A stretch of 64,000 bases of DNA from Diphasiastrum complanatum (taxonomy: Eukaryota > Streptophyta > Lycopodiopsida > Lycopodiales > Lycopodiaceae), in NCBI GenBank assembly GCA_029204225.1, contig CM055095.1:36603078-36667077 (forward strand), in the 5' to 3' direction. Under the pieces are notes generated by a model, which did no database searches, was not told the DNA's origin, and saw nothing but the letters and a program-made list of their open reading frames with translations. Shown one piece after another: positions 37,353-49,935 of the stretch; the stretch's first letter is position 1; each line of letters opens with the position of its first letter. A program made the position numbers and the translations under genes.

Positions 37353-40300
37353 CTAGCTTGGTTCAATCATTGCTTTACTAATCACTCCAAGTGATGATCT
37401 GAACTTCATAAAAGGTGTCTTTTGAAGTGGTTTAGTAAGTAGATCAGCTACACATTCATTGCTTGGAACATGCTCCAAAGCAATCTCCTTGGCTTGCACC
37501 ATTTCTCTCACAAAGTGATGGCATATCTCAATGTGCTTAGATCTTGCATGGAAGATTGGGTTAGATGCAAGGTGTTGGGCTGATATATTGTCATTGTAGA
37601 TGATTGGTGCCTCCTCTGAATCCATGATCTTTAGTTCCACCAATAATCTCTTGATCCAAAGTACCTCCTTTGTAGTGGTTGTCAAAGCTTTGTACTCGGC
37701 CTCGGTTGAAGATAGAGATATAGTTTCTTGCTTTTTTGAAAGCCATGAAACCACACCTTCTCCTATGAAAGTTGAATAGGAACTTGTTGATTTCCTATCC
37801 CTCTTGTCCCCTGCAAAATCTGAATCACTAAATGCATGAAGGTTAATCACATCTCCTCTATATAGAATCCCAAAATCCAATGTACCCGAGATGTATCTTA
37901 GAATCCTCTTAGCCTTTTTCCAATGGATATTCAATGGCTTTTGCATGGATTGGCTCAACCTACATACACTAAAGCTAAGATCTGGTCTAGTTATAGTGAT
38001 CCACATTAAGGAACCTATAAGTTGCCTAAACAAAGTGATGTCCATGAAGGATCTTTCATCATCTTCATTTGGCACTTTTACATCTTGCTCCATTGGTGTG
38101 TCAACACTTTTGCATACTTCCATCTTAAACTTCTTCAAAAGACTTTGAGCATAGTTTACTTGACTTATAAAGATAAAATCAGACCCTCTAAGTACTTCTA
38201 TGCCTAAGATGAAGTGAAGACACCCTAGATCTACCATCTTGAACTCTAAGGATAGATCTATCTTGATTTTTTCAATACCATCAACACTATTTCCACTAAT
38301 GATGATGTCATCTACATAAATGAGTAAAAGTACAATACCAACATCATCAAACTTAATGTAAAGAGTGGGATCATATTCACTTTGAACAAAAGAAAGTGAA
38401 ATAAGATAGCAATGTAGTCTTGAATTCCAAGATCTCGAGGCTTGCTTCAAGCCATAGATGCTTCTTTGGAGATGGCATACTTTGTTCTCCATTCCATGCT
38501 TGATGAACCCTTGTGGCTGCTCCATATAGATATCCTCTTCCAAAAAACCATTCAAGAAAGCATTAGAGACATCCATTTGACATAGAATCCATCCAAAATG
38601 TGATGCAAGTGCAATGATTAGTCTTATTGTGACCATCTTGGCCACGGGTGCAAAAGTTTCCTCATAGTCTATCCCTCTCTCTTGAGCATAACCTTTTGCA
38701 ACTAATCTTGCTTTATGTTTGTTAACACTCCCATTTGCATTCAACTTAAGCTTGAAGACCCACTTGCATCCTATTACATTCCTTTGAGGTCTCTCAACAA
38801 GCAACCAAGTTTCATTCTCAATCAAGGCATCATACTCATCCAACATAGCTTTATACCATTCTTTGGAGTTCAATGCATCTTCAACATTAGACGGTTCTTC
38901 AAAACTAGATAAAGCATAAGAAGTGGATGAGATACCCTCAACTTTCTGTCCTTTGCCTTGATATGTGAGCCTTGATGGCTCCACTTTTGCCCTTGAAGAT
39001 CTCCTTGGTGTGATAGGTGGGTTTGGTGCTTGCTCCTCCATGAGCTCCTCCTCAAAACCAAGATCTTGCTCCTCGGCCATCTTCTTCTTGATTGTTGGAG
39101 AACTTGAGCCTTCTTCAAGCATATGCATATGATGTTCATCAAAGATGACATCCGTTGAAACAACAAATTTGTTCAAGGATGGGAGATAGACTTTGTAGCC
39201 CTTGCTTGAGCTTGCATATCCAAGCATGATCCCTCTTGTGGAAGATGGATCCTCCTTGGTTCTTGTTTCCAATGGCACATGCACATAACATATACACCCA
39301 AAAACTTTCAAGTGATTAAGATTGGGTTTCTTTCCATACAACATCTCATATGGAGTTTTGCCTTCAATTGCTTTGCAAGACACCCTATTCATCAAGTAGT
39401 TTGCACATACAAGAGACTCACCCCAAAAGGATTTGGGCAAACAAGCATCTAATCTTAAAGCCTTAGAACATTCACATAATGTTCTATTCCTTCTTTCAGC
39501 AACTCCATTTTGTTGAGGAGTGTAAGGACAAGAAGTCTCTTTCTTGATCCCTTCCTCCTCACAAAAGGCCTTGAACTCATTGGAGATGAATTCTCCACCA
39601 TTGTCACTTCTAAGAATCTTGATGCTATGATTATGATGCTTTTCCACAAACAACTTGAACTTTACAAAAGTATCAAATACTTGAGACTTGAAGGAAAGTA
39701 AGAACACCCAACAATATCTTGAGTAGTCATCAATGAAGGTTAAAAACATGGATGAACCTCCATTAGATTTGGTGCTAGCAATGTGCACATCCGAGTGTAT
39801 GAGTTCAAGAGGATGAGATGACTTTGTGATGGAGTTAGGAAACACCTTCTTATGTGCCTTGGATAAGGCACAAGCTTCACAAACCTTGTCTTCCTTCCCA
39901 ATAGACCTTGGTAGGCCTAAAGCATACTCCTCCTTGATCATAGCCTCCATGGAACCCGAGTTGACATGTCCAAGTCTTTTGTGCCATAAAGTAAAGGTAG
40001 ATATCTTGCTCTTCTCGGCCAACATGACAACATTAGTATCCACAAATGCATCCAGCTTATAAAGTTTGCCAAGTCTAGTGCCCTTAGCCACTATCTTACC
40101 CTTCTTCTTGATGAAACATTCATTTGAAGCAAAGTCAACATTGAAACCATTGTCTACCATTTGGCCAACACTTAGTAGATTCTTTGTTATTGTAGGAATG
40201 TACAAAACACCTTCTATGTTGATCTTTTTGGAAGATCCTAAGCAAAGGGGAATGCTACCAACTCCTTCAATCTTACAAGCTTCATCATTTGCTGTATAGA

Positions 40301-41321
40301 TAGACTTTATAGGTCCATCATAAGATAAGAGAGAAGAGAAAAACTCCCTTTTACTAGTCATGTGTGAACTAGCACCCGAGTCAATCCACCAAGGATCTTC
40401 TCCTTTGAAGCTTGTTGAAGAAAATATGGACATCATGAGAGAGTCCTCATGTGAACTCTCCTCCTCCTCCTCTTTGCTCATGTTGGCTTGGCTTTGATCT
40501 TGCTTCCTCTTGAAGCATTCCGAGGCAGAATGCCCCATCTTTCTACAATAGTAGCACTTCACCTTTGATTTGTCCTTCTTGACTTTGGTGGTTGATGGAG
40601 ATGCCTTTGGGGGTCCTTCTTGATCCTCAAGCTTTGTATACTTCTTGAATGTTGATCCTTTGCCTTTGGACTTGCCTTTGCCTTTGGTGAAGAGAGCTTG
40701 GTCATCTCCACCTTGGATGGAAAGCCTATCCATCCTCTCTTGCATTTGGCTCCTTCTTGATTCCTCGGCCATGAGTGTGCCTTGGAGTTCTTCAAGTATG
40801 GGTAGCTTACCCATAATTGCATATCCCTGAACCAAATTGTCAAATTCAAAGCTTAGTCCATTCAATATGAGTTGAACAAGCTCTTCATCCTTGATAGGGT
40901 CACCTATAAAGGCTAGCTCTTTGTTCAATTCCTTTACTCTTAGGACAAAAGTATGTGCACTCTCTCCTTTCTTTTGATAGCTTCTATAGATTTGATTCTT
41001 CAAAGCTAACATTCTAGTTTGGTTCTTGGATTAATAGACCTTTTGCAAAGTCTCCCAAGCATCTTGAGCTGAAGTGCAATCTCCTACCTCTCTTAAGAGT
41101 TCATTTGCAACATTCATTTTTATGCAATGTAGTGCAACATTGCACCTCTTGATGTATTTGGCTTTTTCTTGAGGATGAATAGGTTCACCCTCCTTACCAT
41201 TTACAATTTCCATCAGATCTTGCATGATCATGATAGATTCCATTCTAACTTTCCATATGGAATAGTTAGTTTTGTTGAGCCTTTCATTAGTATCCAAAAG
41301 ATATGCATTTATAGATGCCAT
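37353..41321 (-). pseudogene. Copia gag-pol polyprotein with one nonsense codon
   Basis: One frame of 1,322 codons runs from ATG 41,321 to 37,353. It is broken only by a TAA at codon 97 (about 41,031-41,033), where a related gag at about 11,490 has glutamate. Order: gag of the UBN2 type; CCHC knuckle CYYCRKMGHSASEC (about codons 256-269); protease WIDSGASSHM (about 314); integrase with HKRLGHVN, LIHSDVH, FIDDYSRYCW and PQQNGVAERRNRT; reverse transcriptase with QMDVSNAFLNG and LLLIYVDDIIISG; RNase H with DSDFAGDKRDRKSTSSY and the TKPLQ end. The rest is intact, so the copy could be restored by readthrough or complemented by relatives. I infer the stop arose at or after the last transposition. 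Confidence 0.95.
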
Positions 41322-42120
41322 CTAGTCTCCTAATCAAGGACTTGACACAAATGAAGGTTACTTCTATTGATTTGATTGAAGGTCTACCTTATCCCACTTC
41401 TTAGGGACCTGAAAAGATCAGTAATAGACTTCCTATAAAGATCTAAGAATGATCTCTAACAAAATCAAATCATAGAATACTAGAAACAATGCACTTGCTT
41501 GATTGAAGTAGACAATACTAGTAGAATTGCCCCTCTTTCTATAAAGAACATTAAAGCTTCCAAATGATCTGATCAAGAGTGAATTTCAGCAACCTAATAT
41601 ACTTCCAAAATCACTTGTAAAAGATCTAAATGGAACTTAATGAGGATGCAACACAATCTACTATCCAATCACAAGCAAAAAATGATCAAAATTGATGAAA
41701 AATTGATCTAATTTGGTGCATAAGTCAAGCAATGGTTGGACTGAACCTAAATCACTTTAGGAGGTGCCTACTACACCTTAGAACAGCCTTGAAGAGTCCC
41801 CAAAACTCTGATCTTCCCTCTCCTTGAATGCTAGAAAGCCTTCTCTATGAAATCACCTCCAAAACTCGCTTAGAAATCAATGCTTGGAGCAAGCAAAACT
41901 TGCTATCTTGGTAATGTGAATTGAATTCAACTTTGCCTCTGGTTTTAGACACCTAAACACCTGCAAATGAAGTCACACAACACCAATCTCCAATGTATTT
42001 GACTCACTTTGAGTTCTAGAATCAATACTAGATGCTAAGATCCAATCTACACAAGATTTAGATCAAAAATTGTGATCAAATTGAATGCAAACCAAGGATT
42101 TAGCTCATTTCAGCCTTTAG

Positions 42121-42132
42121 GCTCTGATACCA
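42121..42132 (-). other. Primer-binding site for initiator tRNA-Met
   Basis: Minus-strand TGGTATCAGAGC immediately follows the 5' LTR. It is the standard Copia site complementary to the 3' end of initiator methionine tRNA. Confidence 0.93.
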
Positions 42133-42814
42133 TGTAAAAATTACAGCAAATAAGGATCCTAAAACACTTGAAATGATGAGGGAAACAATAGATTATGATT
42201 TCATAAGATTAGCACAAGTTGAACCATCAAAATCCATCAAAAATCTATGCTTGAACCTCACTAAATGGCCCAAATCCTTGAAGAAGGCTTCACACGTGTG
42301 AAAGTACGGCCTCCCACAGTCTGAGTACTGTACACCAGACCTACATTCAATCCTATAATCATTAGTAATCACAAGTACTCAAACAATTATGAACATAGAG
42401 AGCAATTGCACCATTATGAGAGAAAAAACATGAAATTGCTTGATTTATTTTGGTGAGATATCATCACCTATATATACATGATCCATCACGGTTTTGGGCA
42501 GGTATGAGTAGCCCTAAACCTATCCCTAATGCTAATTTTGGTGGATCTTTCATCCCTACCAAGTTAGGGTTGGAATCTTGGAGATCCCTCAACAATGCAA
42601 AAATTACCAAAAATAGCTCCTATTTTTTCTCCCTTGTATCTAAGCATAATTTGGACTCATTCCAAAGGTTCTAACACTTAGGTCTACTTGAGAACATCCT
42701 TATGAATGGAATCCTATGCTATTTGGCACGTGTGACAAGCCACATCATGACCATCTAACTATTTACAAGTCATATGACCAAAACTAGTCAAGCTAGAATT
42801 GTGAATTTTTAACA
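42133..42814 (-). repeat. 5' LTR of the young Copia (right copy)
   Basis: 682 bp, TG...CA, with promoter box TATATATAG near 42,470 on the minus strand. The CACGTG palindrome is at 42,289-42,302, about 175 bp downstream of the box. No differences from the left LTR were seen. Confidence 0.95.
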
Positions 42815-43610
42815 TTCCAGTCCGAAGGATACATTCTGGAAGGCATGAAGAATCATGTATGTAAATTCCAAAAAACACTGTACGACTGTACGACTTGAAA
42901 CAGTTTGTCAGAGCTTGGTTTCAGAGGATCAACACTTTTCTCATTGAACAAGGATTTAAACCAATCATTGCTGATTGTAACATCTATTCTAAGTCATTGC
43001 AACAATCCTTCATTATCATCACCTTATACGTGGATGTTTCGTTGCTCTTCAGCAACAATACCAATTTGGTCAAGGATTTCAAGCAGATGCTAGTTTTCGA
43101 GTTCGACATGACTGATCTGGGTGAAGCTCACTTCTGTCTAGAAATTCAAATTCACAAAAATAGAGTGAAACAACTGATTTACATCACTGAACAAAGGTAT
43201 CTTCACAATGTTCTTAACAGATACAATCTAATGAATTGTAAATTAGCTCACTCACCGATGGATCCAGGCCTGCACTTCTCAAAGGAACAATGTCCCAAGA
43301 CCAAGCAAGAAGAGGAGCACATGAGAGAGTATCCATATCGATCGATACTTGGATCTCTCATGTACACAATGGTTTGTACAAGACCAGATATCTCTTATGC
43401 AGTAAGCTTACTCAGCCAATATATGGCTAATTCTGGCATTACTCATTAGAAGGCTCTCATAAGAGTCATGAGATATATTCGAGCTACCATGGATCAGTGC
43501 ATCTGCTATGGAGATGTCAACAACGACAATCTTCATCAACTAAGTGGTTATTCTGATGCAAGTTGGGGAGGAGATATAGACAATCGCTACTCAAAGAGGG
43601 AGTATCTTAA
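42815..43610 (+). pseudogene. Old Copia, right half (RT end and RNase H)
   Basis: The reading resumes after the duplicated TTCCA with SEGYILEGMKNHVC, then RAWFQRINTFL, a degraded YVDVS in place of YVDD, and DMTDLGEAHFCLEIQI. YRSILGSLMYTMVCTRPDISYAVS and SGYSDASWGGD follow. A frame break near 42,885 and a TAG near 43,449 inactivate it. A GAGGGAG purine run at about 43,597-43,603 followed by TATCTTAAATAAG may mark the polypurine tract and a decayed LTR to about 43,920. Confidence 0.85.
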
Positions 43611-43920
43611 ATAAGCAAGAGAGCTCCTTAGGTGGAATCCTAGTGGAATTTCCACATTTTACAAATTACAAGTGGAATAATGCTCTCCACTAGAGGTCAC
43701 CATCAAAAGGTGGCTCACTCTACTTTCTTTAAAAGGAGTCTACTTACATTTATTACATTTGCCTAGAAATACTAGTTCATTCCATCTTCCGGGATTCACC
43801 ATGAGGCTTACACAGTTCTTGCTTGTCATTACTAACTAGTATTCCTCGGCTCTCATACTCGGCTCGCAGTCTTCATTCGTCTCGTCTTCTCAGATACCTC
43901 CTCGGTCTAAGATGAGAGGT

Positions 43921-45240
43921 GCTCTTGAGTTGCTCTATCCAAATCCAAAATTTTGGCCTTCCAATAAGATCGAAATGATAGTTTTGACCTTTTCCTTTTT
44001 CGAAATGCTCCTCTTGATGATGGATGCATCAAAACCCAAGAGTTTTTTGAATATTTTTTTGGCACCCATAATCCATTATCATCTGTCTCGTTGAATAGAA
44101 GCACATAGTCGATTGAGGAGCATGGCTTCCTTGATGGCACCATTCGTAATGTGCATGCCAAAATCTGAAACAATGAACTATGAATCTGAAAATTTGCGTA
44201 GACAAAAAATATGAATATGAGAAAATAGACTGGCAAAAATTTGAAACACTGATCTATTTGGCGCCATGAATTAACTCTGGTTAACCCTGTTAACCATGAT
44301 TTGACAATGCATATACATTAATGGTACATCAATTTTCTCATCTCAACCATCTGTCATATTCATTTTCAATATTTTTGGGTCTCTTCAGGCAGTGATGAGC
44401 TGGAAGGGCAGGCCTCATCAACCAATAGCATTTCCACATGCTGCCCGACAAAACAGCAATATATTTTAAAAGTTTTTATTTTATTTATATTTGGAAAATT
44501 CTATGTTACGTTAAACCCCGATTTCAAGGTTTCCATTGGTCCACATGTCAACAAAAAAAAAAACATATTTTTCAAAGGCCCTCTTTGGGCTCTAAGTTTC
44601 TCTAATGATCAATAAACATAGCAAGAAAAACCAACAAGCATGAAATGACAATACGGTATCATTTCTAAGTCATTGTTGTGCAATGTAGGGTGCCAATTAT
44701 ACACGCTGTCTGGTTTGAGGGGCGGTGGTATTTTGCCAACCATTAGGCCTAGATATTTCGCTAGGCAGTTCCAATGGTGGAGGTGACTAGATTGACTGTT
44801 AACCAAAGTGGTGTGTTTCAATCACAGATGGTGGACAACCCCCTCTTATATTTCAAAGAGGTCAGGTTATAAAAATCGACATGAACAAGAGACAGATTAA
44901 GAAACCGATAGTAAAAACCATGTCACTTAATCATACTAGGATGTTTATATTGATTGACTGTTGTGGGTTTCTTTCCTGGCCTATCCTCAACCCAAGATCT
45001 AATCACTAGCATCAAGGAAATGAAGTTAGTTATCACGCGTAGACTCGTTTCCATGAGAGTGATCGTGTAGTTCAGATTTCAGCATGAATGGAAGATTCAC
45101 ATCTAACTCTACCATCCACTAACCCTAAGCATTAACACTACATCCGCAATGAAGATACCTTACCCTTTCTCTCTCTCCCTTTCTCTCATCATCTGTAACC
45201 ACACTACCTAGTTCGCCACCTTTGAAGCTGTGACATATTC
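43921..45240. other. Unassigned stretch
   Basis: A minus-strand open frame at 43,907-44,236 has no recognised domain. The rest holds no coding similarity that I can support. A minus-strand TGTTAATGC at about 45,133 could be the 3' LTR start of the Copia relic to its right. Confidence 0.3.
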
Positions 45241-45249
45241 AGCTTTGCA

Positions 45250-46870
45250 AGAACACTGAGCTACCAAGGTTTACTTTTTGCATATCCAGCTAGTTGCAGC
45301 TCCGCACGCTATGGTACATCCTCCAGTTATGGACTTGTTGTCATCTTTGCAACTCGCCCAGCTTGCATCACTGTAGTGGTGCAGCTCGAATCCTTTTCTT
45401 TTGTTTTCAGCTCTGTAGGTCAATCTCATATTCTGGGTACCCTTCAGATACTGGAGGATTCGTTTTGCCATTTGCAAATGTGCCATGCCAACATTGGAAG
45501 AGAATTGGCTTAAGGCATAAACAGAGAAAACTAGATCGAGTCTGGTACAAATTGTAAGGTACATCAGACTATCGATTGAGTTTTGGTAGGGTATACCTGC
45601 CATCTTCTATTCTTCCTCTTCTATTTTTGGGCAATCCTGCTTCGTCACTTGAGTACCTTTCTGGCATATTCAGACTGACTCAAGTACATTTTGTCCTTTG
45701 TTCGATCTCTTTTGATCTCCAGTCCGAGGCATTTTCTTGCTTCTCCTATATCTGTAATTTCATACTTTTCAAAAATCTAACTCTTCGTGTCTTTGATCAG
45801 CATCAAGGAATTTCCTATCATCAAGGAATCGTCCACGAAAATAGTCAGTATTACAAAATCTTTTCCTACTCTTTTTATGTAGACATTACAGCCCGGTTGT
45901 GTAGGATTGAAGTCTAGAGACTTCAAAAGACTATCGAGCTTCTTATACCAAGCTCATGATGTCTGGTCTAGACCATAGATGCATCTCTGCAACCGACAAA
46001 CATATTGTTCAGGCTGCTTCATGAAGATTTCACCCTCTAGATCTCCGTGGAGAAAGGCTATCTTCACATCAATCTGGTGAATTTTCAGATTTCGTTTTGT
46101 GGCATATGCAAGGAGTAGTCGTATGCTTGTCAATTTGACCATCGGTGAATATGTGTCGAAATAATTAGCACCATATCTTTGCGTGTAGCCCTTTGCGACA
46201 AGCCTTGCCTTGTAGCGGCCAACGGTGCCATCTGATTTCATCTTCTTCTTATATACCCACTTGCAGTCGACATTTTTTTTGTTTTCTGGCAGTGGCTCTA
46301 ATGTCCATGCATCGTTTCGCCTCATCGACTCGATCTCCTCTAACATTGCCTGCTTCCAGAATTCTCCCTCTGGACTTTGGACAGCTTCTTAATATGTTGT
46401 TGGCTCTTCAATGAAGCTGCAGTACTCGAATTGCGTGTCTATGCTCCATTGAACATTGTCAACTTAACGATTTGGAGGTCTTCTTTGTCTTGTTGACCTT
46501 CTGGGTTCGTTTTGTTGCTGCTTAAATGTTTCTTGTTCGTGGGATTAATATTCTGCTTCCTGCTGCTCTGGAGTTTGTGGTTCAACATTTTGATTTGACG
46601 TTTGTCCTCGATCTCCCTCTTGAATTGGCAGTAGTGTTAAGATCTCATGGCCTCTTTCATCTTTTAGTCCAGGGAATGTGAACTCATCGAACTTCACATC
46701 TCTGCTCGAAACAACCTTTTTCGTGGTTGGGTTGTAGAGCTTGCATAGCTTCCTTATTCGAGAACTAACAAACTCCATCAAACCCAACAACCGTGAGCAA
46801 ATTATAGCAGGCCCCCTGTTGTGTAACTTTGCTTGCGCACTTCTCAAGATGAAGGTGTGCATTTTCCAAC
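45250..46870 (-). pseudogene. Copia pol relic
   Basis: On the minus strand from 46,870: HNRG and LYNPTTKKVVSSRDVKFDE (end of integrase) are followed by NDAWTLEPLP, CKWVYKKKMKSDGTVGRYKARLVAKGYTQ and HQIDVKIAFLHG. RCIYGLDQTS comes next; the catalytic YVDD part is missing or unreadable. YQNSIDSLMYLTICTRLDLVFSV and DASWASCKDDNKSITGG (RNase H region) follow after a gap. Many frame changes. A plus-strand element begins at its right end. Confidence 0.8.
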
Positions 46871-46879
46871 GCTCATCTC

Positions 46880-47601
46880 TCCTGTCTACCCTTGCGCCAC
46901 ATACTAACTTTTACCCACCATCTCAAGCATCTATCTCCTCCCAACCTGCAGTCATTAACACAACGGCCAGCAAATGGATGCGTGGCACTGCCTCTACATC
47001 CACATCTCCACTTGTTACCCGACGACGTGTCTCCAATGCCGCACTAACTACTCCATCAACCACCGCCACTTCTTCTTCCGTGCAACCCCCCACTCCAATT
47101 TCTATTGTCGCTACCTCTCTTCCTATTCCATCCACATCTGTTTCTGTCTCCATTCTCGTTTCTTCTGTTGATATCACTCCTACTTCTCTTCCAGTGACCG
47201 CTGCTCCATCCATCACAATCGCATCCTCCATTACTCCTGCCACCACCGTTGCTCCTCTCACATTCAACCGTTCCGATTCGCAACTGTCCATCGACACTCT
47301 GGCATGGATGCAAGTTATCAATTTTTCACCCCCACGCCAAACACTTTCTTCTCGATCCTCACCTTTTTCCATACTCCACACCACCCTTCAGTTCCCCACT
47401 GTTCCTCCCATCCTCTTGTTCGGACAAACCGTCCTCACCCCTGTTTCCACAGTTGTTTCTCACACGCCACCCGCTTCGCCAAAGGTTGCCGAGGACAGCC
47501 AACCGCTACCTGATGACGCATTTGTACAAACAATTTTTGTCGCATCACTAGATCGGGCTGACCCTACCGCCCCAGATGGCATCAAGACAAATAAAACCTA
47601 A
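46880..47601 (+). CDS. Pro/Ser/Thr-rich N-terminal ORF of a pol-less LTR element
   Basis: The frame is dominated by Ser, Thr and Pro with repeated SSITPAT- and SPPRQT-like words and no recognised domain. It overlaps by a few bases a second frame, open from 47,595, that encodes a coiled coil, so the two may be parts of one gag-like protein separated by a frameshift. The plus-strand element it belongs to ends in an LTR at 49,335. Its 5' end is lost against the Copia relic at about 46,875. Confidence 0.45.
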
Positions 47602-48604
47602 TCGAAGACAATGACGACGGAATTCCACAAGTCGTCGGGGCCGATACAACACAAGCCCCTGCCAGTGCCAGCGTATCAGCTGCTCCCACGGATCTAACGA
47701 TGGCGTACCAAACCCTAGGAAAATACATCCTGGATGCGGTAGCAGCCAAAGCTATTCTGGAAAGCAGGGTACTACAGTTGGCAATGAGTAATACACAATT
47801 GCGAGCAGACCTCACCAAGCTGCAGCAAGAGCTGATTCTGGCTCAGCAACATGAACAAGCAGGACACCAGGAGATTGCCAAGCTGGAGCAGAAGGAGAAG
47901 GGCCTAAACAAATATATTCAAAGCCTCTCCAAAGCGCTGATTGAGGCCTCCACAAAGGTGCAGGAGCTTCAAGCTGAAGCATCCCAACGGCTTGCCCCCA
48001 TTCAGACGCAACTTACACTTTTGAAAGCAGAGAACACGCGCCTGGGGACGGATGTTAAAGCCTTACAAGACAAGAAGCTCGTCTGGTTAGCTCAATCTGC
48101 ACCGGACACAAGGCCGCTTTTCCAATCAGAGATGAATCTTCTACGACATCAGGTGCAGATTTATAGCCAAACCCTCAATAGCTACCAGGTGGAGTTCAAT
48201 AAGTATCGGGCAAGCGCAACGCAAGAGCTTGTCCAGGCCAAGCAAGCCCTCAAGGCATGCCAGAAATACATGGAAACGAATGCCCAGTCCAGCCCCGTGG
48301 TAATTCCACCGCCACCTAATTTTGACGCTGCACAGGCTAGTACTAGCCAAGATCAGAGCCAGCAGACAGCAGGGGGATTTTAACTAGATCAAGGGTCCGA
48401 AGGCCAAGACCAAGGGCAGACAGATGTGGCCGCCAAGACGCGAGACCATAGCCAAGGCGCAACCACCAGCCAGGGCCAAGCAGCATCATCCAGAGGGTCA
48501 CGAACGATATCTGCCAGCCGGGCCTTCCGAAGACCAAAATCAGTGGAGGAAAACATCAATGAATTTTTATCAGAATATTCCCACAAGTCATCAAGAGGTG
48601 GCTG
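47595..48604 (+). pseudogene. Coiled-coil gag-like ORF
   Basis: From about 47,700 (MAYQTLGKYILDAVAAKA) to 48,350 the protein is a long coiled coil, rich in Leu, Gln, Glu and Lys. A Gln/Ser-rich tail follows. TAA at 48,381-48,383 interrupts the frame, which then stays open to 48,603. There is no zinc knuckle, protease or polymerase. I infer a structural, gag-like role from its place upstream of the same type of LTR that bounds the gag-bearing element at 51.2-54.3 kb. Family not recognised. Confidence 0.5.
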
Positions 48605-48724
48605 ACAGATATCATTCTCAACTTAGACCATCAAGTGAAAAGAACTGCAAGTCTTATTCTCCCTCCAATCACAACCGGAGTGGCGACAGTAGTTATTTGA
48701 GAGAGACCATGTGGCCATCAGGGC

Positions 48725-49287
48725 TTACGTGACGAGTCCGCAACAGTTACGGGTGAACGCACATTTCCTGCCATGTCCAAGAAGATCCAAAAGGCGGAAT
48801 GCGGCACTCCTTTGGACCAGATCACACTCAACAATTTCAACTGGCCAATCATCAAATCCGAATATGGGTGGACAATGGATGTAGACGTCAGAAGGGCTCT
48901 CTTCGCATTTGCCAGTCACTACATCAATTGTCCCGATCCCACAGTCTGCGCGGCAGCCACTTACGTCCGAGACTTGGAATATTTAATGGGCATTGAAACA
49001 AAATGGGATGATTTTCTTCCCTCCATATTTTTTGATCCAAATAAGGCGCTCGCTTTCAACAAAGTCGAAGACTAGCTGCCAGTCGCTTGCATATATTACC
49101 AAGCTGCATTCCTTGGAGATCCCTGGATGAAACGATTCCAAGCATGGGTGGATCAGGAATGGCTGACAAGAGTCCACAAGTCCTTCCACACGCCAAAGGA
49201 CTCAAAGAAACTGGATCGTCTCAACTTCATGGAAGACGTTACGGGATATCTCATCCACCAGAGGCGGTCCAAGATAACGCTCTATTA
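48725..49287 (+). pseudogene. Unrecognised ORF next to the 3' LTR
   Basis: The frame reads through MSKKIQKAECGTPLD, WPIIKSEYGWTMDVDVRRAL and YLMGIETKWDDFLPS. A single TAG at 49,072-49,074 interrupts it, and it continues with ACIYYQAAFLGDPW and LTRVHKSFHTPKDSKKL to a TAA at 49,285-49,287. That is about 50 bp before the LTR. It looks like one globular domain of about 185 codons. I do not recognise it; a capsid-like gag domain is possible but unproven. Confidence 0.5.
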
Positions 49288-49334
49288 AACCGACAGAGTG
49301 CCGAGGGACCGGCACTACTTCAGACCGTGGATCT

Positions 49335-49935
49335 TGTTGGGGGTATTCCCAACAAAGTGTAAATAAATAAAATCCTCCAATTAAATGTGTTGCGAGGGCA
49401 TGGCATCCTGCGTGTATAAGCCCATGGCCCAATGAGCACGCAATTGAAGTTGTAAATAAAATAAACTTGACTTGGGCCTTGTAAATAAAATAAAACTAGA
49501 GGCCCAATGTCATTTTTAAACTTAGAGATCAGACTCACATGAATCTTGTGATTTCTAATGTACTTTTTGTGGAACCTTGGATCAAGTTGGGTCCAAGATG
49601 AATGGTTAGGATCATTGTGAATATTAGCCAATAAGATTGAGGGGCAAGGGTCTTCCCCATTTTATAAAAAGATACCATTTGTACACTATTTCCATGTCTA
49701 ATGAGAAGGAGAAAACTCTACCATTTTTAGAAGAGAAGCATCCTCATTTGCTGTTCACTACTTGGTATTGCTCTTGGTTGTGTTTTCTATTGTTTTGTAT
49801 TTCCATGTTTATTGTTTGCCATAGTTTATGTTTTTCCATTAGCAAGCATAAAGAGCATTTGAGCTAACCTCCACCCTCACTCTCTTTCTCTCTCTTTCTC
49901 TTCTCTTCTCAATCTCTTCTTCTCCATTCCTTCCC
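49335..49935 (+). repeat. 3' LTR of the plus-strand pol-less element
   Basis: It starts TGTTGGGGGTATTCCCAACA, close to the TGTTGTGGGTATTTCC start of the LTRs at 51,556 and 54,258 read on the minus strand. The base context just before it (GTGCCGAGGGACCG...CACTACTT) is also shared with that element. Inside are AGCCAATAAGATTGAGG and a TTTTATAAAAAG promoter-like box near 49,660, then a CT-rich stretch at 49,875-49,930. The outer end is not certain. Confidence 0.6.

Larger units (their letters stand above)
36657..42814 (-). mobile_element. Complete young Ty1/Copia retrotransposon
   Basis: The 6,158-bp element has TG...CA LTRs of 682 bp at both ends, a primer-binding site, a polypurine tract and one long gag-pol frame. 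It is flanked by TTCCA at 36,652-36,656 and 42,815-42,819. By eye the two LTRs show no differences, which implies very recent insertion. It sits inside the reverse transcriptase of an older plus-strand Copia. The only obvious defect is one stop codon in gag. Confidence 0.97.

Noticed and set aside
36974-42674. Two identical 74-codon frames
   Set aside because: They lie in the two LTRs of the young Copia and are not genes.
43907-44236. Minus-strand 109-codon frame as a possible gene exon
   Set aside because: No domain, no splice-site support and no neighbouring exons were recognised.
46923-47384. Minus-strand 153-codon frame
   Set aside because: It is the complement of the Ser/Thr/Pro-rich ORF; its Val/Gly/Glu richness reflects that composition.
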